Positions 58,232 to 64,000 of a stretch of 64,000 bases of DNA are shown here, piece by piece. The position numbers were made by a program, and so were the translations under genes. The DNA is from Oscarella lobularis (lineage: Eukaryota; Porifera; Homoscleromorpha; Homosclerophorida; Oscarellidae). Numbering within the stretch: the stretch's first letter is position 1; each line of letters starts with the position of its first letter. The notes below the pieces were generated by a model. It ran no database searches, was not told the origin of the DNA, and was given only the letters and a program-made list of their open reading frames with translations. Where the stretch lies: the NCBI RefSeq assembly GCF_947507565.1, contig NC_089181.1:2303614-2367613 (forward strand), in the 5' to 3' direction.

Positions 58232-58948
58232 ATGGCTGCGAGGAGAGCCGCTTTGTACGTGTTCAATCGCGAAAACTTGCGATGGGTGTGCAGGTGAGCG
58301 TCCTTCGTCTTAGCTTAGTTGCGTCTAATCATTTTTTTTTCCTTTCTCCACTTTCTCTTCCGCCTCCTTCAAACGACACAGCACGGTAAGCAGTCTGCTT
58401 AGCATTCGTACCCCTTTAATAGCCTGTAGCCCCACTAGTTTCAGATAGAGAGTAGGCGTAGCCCGCTACCCACTTTTGGTAGTAACGTGACTCTTTGACC
58501 TTTCCCTTCTTTTTTCTCTAGCACTTCTGGGGTCCAGGTTATTGCATTACATCTTGGTGGCTTCTTTGCGCGTTGATTATTGATCATTGCAGTTGCTAAT
58601 TGGGCCATTCCTATTGCAGCCATGGTGGATATCACTCGCAATCCGGATATCATTAGCGGCAAAATGACGTTCGGTAGAAAATAGAGGAAGGTCATGGTTA
58701 TGAGAAATGTTGGGCATATGATTATGTGTTGCAGCTCTGTGCGTTTATTCTGCATTGTTTATGAGGTTTTCGCTGAAAGTGATTCCTCGCAATTTGCTTC
58801 TATTTTCATGCCATTTTACGAATGAGGCTTGTCAGCTGATACAGTTTGGGCGTTGGGCAAAATTCAGGTAAAAACGTCTCTGGCTATAGCTCTGCTGACT
58901 AAAATCCTCTTTAATAGGATGGAAAAGGAAAAGATCGTAGCAGCGTAA
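58232..58948 (+). CDS. MPC1: Mitochondrial pyruvate carrier 1
   Basis: Inner-membrane subunit of the pyruvate carrier. Six exons: 58232-58293, 58382-58385 (a 4-base microexon), 58522-58537, 58593-58673, 58735-58867, 58918-58948. All have canonical GT-AG borders. The sum is 327 bases, 108 residues (human 109). Exon 1 is a basic helix ([20 protein letters not shown]). The microexon CACG completes Ser-Thr, and the 16-base exon gives HFWGP, so the family's STHFWGPVANW block is rebuilt in frame. Next come [57 protein letters not shown], and the end MEKEKIVAA. Skipping the microexon would break the frame. The short C-terminal tail differs from vertebrates. Confidence 0.92.
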
Positions 58949-59239
58949 GAATCGCACGAACTTTTGGAACTATCTTTTACAAGAGGGGTTATGGATGATG
59001 CAACTTCCTTTTACTGATTACTTATTAATAACCAATGGATGACCAATCATAATGACCCGTATCGCAAAAAAGCAAAGACCACGCCCTTCGGTTGTGGACC
59101 GAGCGCGCCAACTCCGCGGCGATAGAACAAACGAAGTAAAAATTTTTTGATCTCGAAAAGTCTTTTCTTTTTACGCGATCGCTACTCCACCAACATTATA
59201 TATTTTTTGAGATAAGCCGCTTATGTGACTTTGACGCGC

Positions 59240-59684
59240 ATGCTCAACGGACAAAAGCGCAAAAAATCGTCCGGCGTCCGCGTGCGACTTGGCATTCCCT
59301 CAATCATCGCTGCATGCAGCTTGGAATTCTCCGCGTGGACCCCTCCGCGTCGATTGGTAAGCCCGCGAACTGAGCCGTTTAGATTCCGCGTGCCGTCGGC
59401 CACGTTTTCGCAGTTTCCCGCATCTTCGAATTGCGCGAAAAACTGAGCTTCAGAGCGTCGAAGCAGGCTGCGTGGCTGTTTCCAGCGACGTTTTTCGCAC
59501 AGGATGAGGCGACGTGACGACGCGCGTCACGTACTGTACGTCTTTCGCTGCGCATCCACTCGCATTTAGGCGATCCCTCACCGCACGCACCCGCATTTCC
59601 TTTCATTTCACTTCTTTCTTTCTTTTTTCCAGTTTGGCGAAGAAGACGACGAAAGAAGAGAGCACGTGTCACCTCGCCCATCAG
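59240..59684 (+). CDS. Tentative first exons of an unidentified gene
   Basis: Two exon-like pieces: 59240-59356 (ATG, MLNGQKRKKSSGVRVRLG, then SAWTPPRRL, donor GTAAGC, phase 0) and 59633-59684 (FGEEDDERREHVSPRPS, after a long pyrimidine tract and CAG). Joined, they read RRLFGEEDDERRE. Candidate later exons with good splice sites lie at about 60565-60601 (ELTQLEDLLESQ in one frame) and 60643-60680 (ELIRVQLEVAHRK), separated by a repeat-rich stretch. Frames between the two groups do not join simply, so at least one exon is missing or they belong to different transcripts. The product is not recognised; the later exons would form amphipathic helices. A TATA-like AT-rich run precedes the start at 59200. 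Confidence 0.35.
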
Positions 59685-60119
59685 GTTCGCACTTGGGGTG
59701 TAGGCGTGCACATAGGGGGCGGGGCTCTGTGTGACATACACGGTCGGATTGCCTGACATGCCACTGCCCACGCTCGCGGGCATAGAAAATTTCCGTCAGT
59801 CTAACCGTTAGGTCTGATTTCCAATCGTGTAATCGAGGGCGGGTTGGGGTCCGCGAGTGAGGGCGGGTGTCGTGGCAGAGCATGAAGCCCACATGTGTAT
59901 GTTGCAGAGAGTGTGGCGTGACAACAAATCGGTATAATGTAATGACCACCCCTTCCGTGCTTCGTTTGCATAGTGCACTACGTTAGTTTGCACGGGTCCG
60001 CTCCCTTGCACTAGGGTTTAGTTGGTGGCTGCCAGTAGGGTAGGGCGGATTCTGTAGTAGGCTTGTAGCTCCTTCCCCTCGTGCTTAGCTAGCAGCCGCC
60101 ACGTGCTTTAGACCGTTTC

Positions 60120-60510
60120 TCAATGGATTTTGAGGTAATCTAGGTTGATTAGAATATAGGAATATTTTAGGTCAATGGATTTTGAGGTAATCTAGGTGCC
60201 ATTATTTTATATTTTCTTTTAGGTGTAGAGTAGGTTTAGGTTTTTATTTTATTCACAGGTTTTAGGTCAGTGGATTTTCAAGGTAATTTAGGCGCCATTG
60301 TTCTTCACGTAGCTAATCTGTTATTTAGATCAATAGATTTTTGAGGTAATCTAGGTCAATAGCTAGGTTCCATTTGTTTCTAGATTATTTTTCTGTAGGT
60401 GTAGTCTAGTAGGCTTTTATTTTATTCACAGGTTTTAGGTCAATGGATTTTTGAGGTAATTTCATGCCATCTCTCACATAGCTAATCCATTCTTTAGGTC
60501 AGTGGGTAAG
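60120..60510. repeat. Degenerate tandem repeat (TTTTAGGTCAATGGATTTTGAGGTAAT family)
   Basis: About five imperfect copies of a core built from TTTAGGTCAATGGATT followed by TTGAGGTAATCTAGG. They occur near 60122, 60169, 60263, 60327 and 60433, with spacers that also repeat (ATTTTATTCACAGG at about 60247 and 60417; CATAGCTAAT/GTAGCTAAT at 60310 and 60475). Unit spacing is irregular, about 50-110 bases. The sequence is AT-rich, non-coding and contains many potential splice-like TAG/GTAA words. Confidence 0.75.
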
Positions 60511-60991
60511 CGTATAAATTGCCAATAATTTTATGGCGATTTTTCTGTACTATTTCTTTTTCAGGAACTGACTCAGCTGGAAGATCTTCTGGAAAGTCAA
60601 AGTAAGCCGCATATGGATTGTCAATTATTATTTGTTACAGGAATTGATCAGAGTGCAACTGGAAGTTGCTCACAGAAAAGGTGCAACTTTACAGTTTGTC
60701 GTCTCATATAACACAGGTCTTTTTTTGCAGTGTTTAGTGTTGATTGGAAAGCTGGGAAAAGCAGTAGCAACTTTATGTATATATAGCTTTTGTAGCGTTT
60801 TTTTAATTTGCACGGTAGCGCAGCTTTGCACCACGTGCCCTGTGTATAGCTCAGCGCGCTCACACCACCATGCAACGCCCCGCCGCGCGAGCGCACGTCA
60901 TCTCATCTCCCGCCGCGTGGGCGTCACAAAAGACAGGTAACTATGTCAGAAAGCAGTGTTTGTTGTTATTAACATTCGTTCTTTAGGAGAT

Positions 60992-61271
60992 GGGGTCCTG
61001 AGCACGACCTAGTGATCAAAAAACTGCTCTCAGCCGGGGTCCTGAGCATGACCCCGTCATCAAAAACTGCTCACTTGTAGACAAGGGAAGGGACGGTCAC
61101 TTTATTTAATAAATTTGAAAAAAATGCATAGAGTGTCTCCTCGCGTTTCGTGCAAAGGCAGTTTTGACGGGGTCATGCCCAGGACCCCTGCGAGGCAGTT
61201 TTTGATAATGGGGTCATGCCCGGGACCCCGGTAGAGCAGTTTTTTAATGACAGGGTCATGCTCAGGACCCC
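60992..61271. repeat. Inverted array of a ~35-base repeat around GGGGTC...GACCCC
   Basis: Two direct copies at 60992-61029 and 61036-61072 read GGGGTCCTGAGCATGACC then CATCAAAAACTGCTC. Three copies in the opposite orientation lie at 61158-61188, 61195-61229 and 61236-61271, reading GCAGTTTTTGAT then GGGGTCATGCCCAGGACCCC. The arms are separated by about 85 bases. Each unit also contains its own short palindrome (GGGGTC/GACCCC). No coding function is evident; a reverse-strand frame through the three copies is a by-product. Confidence 0.85.
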
Positions 61272-61929
61272 CAGTCCTAAAAAAACACACTTAGCCAAAT
61301 ATGAGGCAATGAATCTGCTTACCGGATAAATCCTGACGGAGAGCTGCAGTCCCCACAGCTGATGTGTCCCTGCTACCGTCCTCTGTAGACGCATGCAGGC
61401 ACGTTTTCGATGTAGACATCGTTCTCCGACAGAGACTACCAATAAAGATAGTAGCCCCTGTTCAAAGATGCACGCCATAGGGTGGGCAGTTTTTCTCCTC
61501 GTGCCCAGGAGAGGTGGCCGTTTAGACGATATTGCCTCATACCACAGGAGGCATACAATGGCCTTTTAGGGGTTTGCGACTTATAATTAAATTGCGAACC
61601 CCGTGGTCTTGGACCAACCCGTCTCTGCCGAGGACGTTGGGACCGCAGTCAACCTCTTCGTCTCCGAAAAATTGCACAAACGCAAAACCTCCTATGTGTG
61701 ACCATCCCTAAGATCTTTTTGCAACGTCGAGGGCCCCGAGCGTTTCACAAATGTGTCGCGCTGCTTTTAGAATTCCGCTTACCTCTGTAGCCTAGGTGGC
61801 AGCCTGCATGACGCCGTTGAAGTTCTGCTCAGCCACTGCGACGTATCAGGGCGACGTATCACGACAGGGGTTAGCGCACGTTATCGTTACCGTTGTGCCG
61901 TTGTGCCGTCCCGCCATTTCGCCATTCGA
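61272..61929. other. Unassigned stretch upstream of MAP10
   Basis: About 650 bases with no recognisable gene. It presumably contains the MAP10 promoter and 5' untranslated region at its right end. The sequence is mixed and not obviously repetitive; I see nothing else to report. Confidence 0.45.
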
Positions 61930-64000
61930 ATGAGTAAAGAGCCGGGTTTGTTCTCCTTGGAATTGGTCGTTGACTTCGTCGAAAACTTGAACGTGCCGTG
62001 CATCGTTCCGGCGATTGCCTTCAGACTTGTCGACATGCCGACAGTCGTCATTCATCTTCTGAATCCCTGTAGCGTCACGACCCTTCGAGCTCACTCGCGA
62101 GCGGTCACAAATCGAATTCCAGGCGATGTTCAAAATCTCAAAAACGCCGACGGACGATTTCCATTTAGAAAGGGCAAATCGTGCCTATTCAAAATGACTT
62201 TCGATCGATTGCGACGACACTTGATGACCACTCCCCTATATTTGATGTTGCTCGACGTGTGGAAGGAGCCCGCCTGTCTCGTCGGAACCGCGACGATTCG
62301 ACTCGATCGCGCCGTCGAAGAAATTGGCCGTTCGATTTCCAGTCAAGGCCGAGCAATTCCCGCTGCCTGGGGAGCAAAAGGAACGCATACCGTCTATAAT
62401 CTGATGGGAAGCAAAGTGGGAGAGGTTCGGCTTGCTTACAGGCTATATAGTCTTGGTCCCGTGCTGGAATCCCACGTTGCAATGAAACCGATTGAGAAGG
62501 AGGAGGAGGAGAAGGAAGGTGATGATGGTTCGAGCGTGCCGATTTTGCCGGAGGCTCTTCCTGTATTGACGAATGAGACTGGTGAAAATGGGGAAAAGTA
62601 TGAGGCCAATACCTTGTGTCCGCCTCCGATGTATTACAATAGTCAGGCTGCAGATGTCGAAGCGTCTGTGACTGCTACAACTGATGACGTAGAGGAGGAA
62701 GAGGAGGAGGAGGAGGAGGAGATAGTGGAACAGCCTGTGGATCTGGAGACGGAAAACGAGCATTGGAAAACTCTGATGACTAGTGGAAATCCAAACGCAC
62801 GTCCACTCGTTGTCGAAGACAAGGAGAAAAAGGCAGCAATGAACGTTTCTGAGGAAGACGCTCCGCTGCCTCGTACGTCGCCCTTTCCGGCTCAGTTTTC
62901 ACTTCTTAACGGTCTTCTGTTGGAGCTTAAACAGTTAGAAAATCAGAAAGTATTGTCTGTGGAGGAAAAGCGTGATGAAGTACCTGTGGAAGCCAAGGTT
63001 GATTTGCCGGAAGAGAAACGTGTTGACGAGGAAAACACGCCTCCTGACTTTTACCAAGGACCATCTCCCTCTCCCGATACCCTTTCCCAATTGACTTCGT
63101 TAGTCTATGAACGTCTCAAGTTGGAGAGGAAAAGAAAACCGGTTTATTCTAAACAGAGAAAGAAAGCGCCTGTTAGAGAAGAGCCTAAAAGTTATCACGT
63201 GGGCAGTTGCCAACAGCGACACCGTGTGTCTCCGCTCCCCTATCGCAATTTTGCTCAATTTCCGAAGAAGCAAAGGGCCCCAGCGGAATCTACACCCACT
63301 CCATTTGCGTATCATAAGAGGAGAAAGCATAAGGGGACAACGTTGGAACAGAGTCGTAACCAGAAGCCAAAGAGCCAAAGGGAAAAGGAAGTGCAAACCC
63401 AAGCCCAAAGTACAATCTCAGGGGAAAGTCTTACTGCCGTCAAAGAGCGTCTGAGAAGCGGTAGCAGTTCTAAGACGAGAAGTTCAAGCTCCAGTTCCTC
63501 CTCTTCATCATCGTCGTCATCATCGAGTTCTCGTTCCTCGAAGCCAGCTGTAGGCTCCAGTCGCAATTCCAATGGAATCCTAGAAGTACGGTTACCAGAA
63601 ATAGTCATCAATGACGAAGCTGACTTGGAAACGAAGGAGGAGGAGGAGGAGGACGAAGTCGTCGTGGAAAGAAGCCCCAGTCCATCGACCCATTCGTCTC
63701 TTCACGTTGAAGACTTGCTGGCAAAATCTGACGTCAAATTCTTCACCCCATCGCCTATATCACCTATGTCAGGAACGGAAGGAGAGGAGGACGAAATTGA
63801 GCCGCTCGAATCGTCTCTCCCCAAAATAGCAAGTCTCACCGATTTGAAGCCAATCAGCAGCAATGCTGAAGACGAAGAAGAAGGCGACGACTATTCGGAC
63901 GATTTTGAGAATAAAACGGATTCTGAAGACGAAGGAGATGGCGACGAGACGAGTTCAGTGTCCGGTTCCAGTCGATCCGTGCACCATTCAGGATATTCGA
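61930..64000 (+). CDS. MAP10: Microtubule-associated protein 10, partial (runs off right edge)
   Basis: One continuous open frame from an ATG at 61930 to the window end, at least 690 residues with no stop seen. The N-terminal domain matches MAP10: GLFSLELVVDFVENLNVPC, PAIAFRLVDMPTVVIHLL, FRKGKSCLFKMTFDRLRRHL, TTPLYLMLLDVWKEP and GEVRLAYRLYSLGPVLES. In vertebrates the protein binds and stabilises microtubules and localises to spindle and midbody. After about residue 180 it becomes highly acidic and disordered: a Glu run near 62690-62725, a Ser run at 63480-63540, and another Glu/Asp run at 63640-63660. The stretch DDYSDDFEN close to the right edge resembles a motif common in cytoskeletal linkers. 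Apparently intronless here, as in human MAP10. The 3' end is outside the window. Confidence 0.88.
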   Translation, partial: MSKEPGLFSLELVVDFVENLNVPCIVPAIAFRLVDMPTVVIHLLNPCSVTTLRAHSRAVTNRIPGDVQNLKNADGRFPFRKGKSCLFKMTFDRLRRHLMTTPLYLMLLDVWKEPACLVGTATIRLDRAVEEIGRSISSQGRAIPAAWGAKGTHTVYNLMGSKVGEVRLAYRLYSLGPVLESHVAMKPIEKEEEEKEGDDGSSVPILPEALPVLTNETGENGEKYEANTLCPPPMYYNSQAADVEASVTATTDDVEEEEEEEEEEIVEQPVDLETENEHWKTLMTSGNPNARPLVVEDKEKKAAMNVSEEDAPLPRTSPFPAQFSLLNGLLLELKQLENQKVLSVEEKRDEVPVEAKVDLPEEKRVDEENTPPDFYQGPSPSPDTLSQLTSLVYERLKLERKRKPVYSKQRKKAPVREEPKSYHVGSCQQRHRVSPLPYRNFAQFPKKQRAPAESTPTPFAYHKRRKHKGTTLEQSRNQKPKSQREKEVQTQAQSTISGESLTAVKERLRSGSSSKTRSSSSSSSSSSSSSSSSSRSSKPAVGSSRNSNGILEVRLPEIVINDEADLETKEEEEEDEVVVERSPSPSTHSSLHVEDLLAKSDVKFFTPSPISPMSGTEGEEDEIEPLESSLPKIASLTDLKPISSNAEDEEEGDDYSDDFENKTDSEDEGDGDETSSVSGSSRSVHHSGYS

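Noticed and set aside
58441-58755. Minus-strand 104-residue frame over MPC1
   Set aside because: The plus strand encodes conserved MPC1 exons here; the minus frame has no similarity.
61102-61290. Minus-strand peptide repeat GHDPIIK
   Set aside because: Produced by reading through the inverted DNA repeat array; no start context, splice sites or similarity.
61480-61780. Possible transposon remnant upstream of MAP10
   Set aside because: No reverse transcriptase, transposase or terminal repeats could be seen; insufficient support to call an element.

Overview
This is nuclear DNA from an animal with a compact, intron-rich genome. Around twenty-five protein-coding genes sit on both strands, usually a few hundred bases or less apart. 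Most introns are 45-150 bases with GT-AG ends. Many genes are clear orthologues of animal genes (DYNC2H1, COMMD8, UTP25, HSP70, IDI1, calmodulin, PARP1, XPO1, CNIH, GMF, MED17, WDR26, MTA, MPC1, MAP10). An early-branching animal fits best. A homoscleromorph-type sponge is my first guess and a placozoan-like compact genome the alternative; this is inference from gene content and architecture, not from a marker.

Layout. 1-2107 (-): 5' exons of the intraflagellar-transport dynein DYNC2H1. 2469-3232 (+): COMMD8. 3304-4383 (-): C1orf198/DUF4706 homologue. 4483-7665 (+): UTP25. 7781-19965 (-): the most distinctive region, two tandem very-large GTPases related to vertebrate VLIG/GVIN, each with a separately encoded N-terminal helical domain, plus an extra upstream copy of that domain exon. 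20141-21454 (-): HSL/AADAC-type hydrolase. 21466-22251 (-) sepiapterin reductase and 22461-24419 (+) HSP70 share a short divergent promoter with a heat-shock element. 24761-26051 (-): a filamin-repeat-only protein. 26281-28912 (+): an unrecognised multi-exon gene. 29012-29806 (+): IDI1. 29905-30312 (-): a small Dpy-30/RIIa-like protein.

30528-33385 (+) holds calmodulin followed by two divergent calmodulin-like genes with the same intron pattern. 33628-37724 (+) is PARP1 and 38240-43215 (+) is XPO1/CRM1. 43515-47907 is a rearranged cornichon/GMF block: CNIH1-like (+), GMF (-), a broken hybrid cornichon (+), a second GMF (-) and CNIH4 (+). It looks like the product of unequal crossing-over between the two cornichon paralogues. 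Then come MED17 (48017-50542), WDR26 (about 50860-53333), MTA (53840-57987) and MPC1 (58232-58948, with a 4-base microexon), all (+). After a repeat-rich, gene-poor stretch (59.2-61.9 kb), a long open frame of MAP10 runs off the right edge.

Most of the window is housekeeping: transport, transcription, DNA repair, Ca signalling and isoprenoid/pterin metabolism. The VLIG-like cluster, with its duplicated first exons, is the most likely lineage-specific, possibly immune-related system. Exon boundaries were placed by eye from GT/AG signals and from remembered family sequences; no alignment or search was run.
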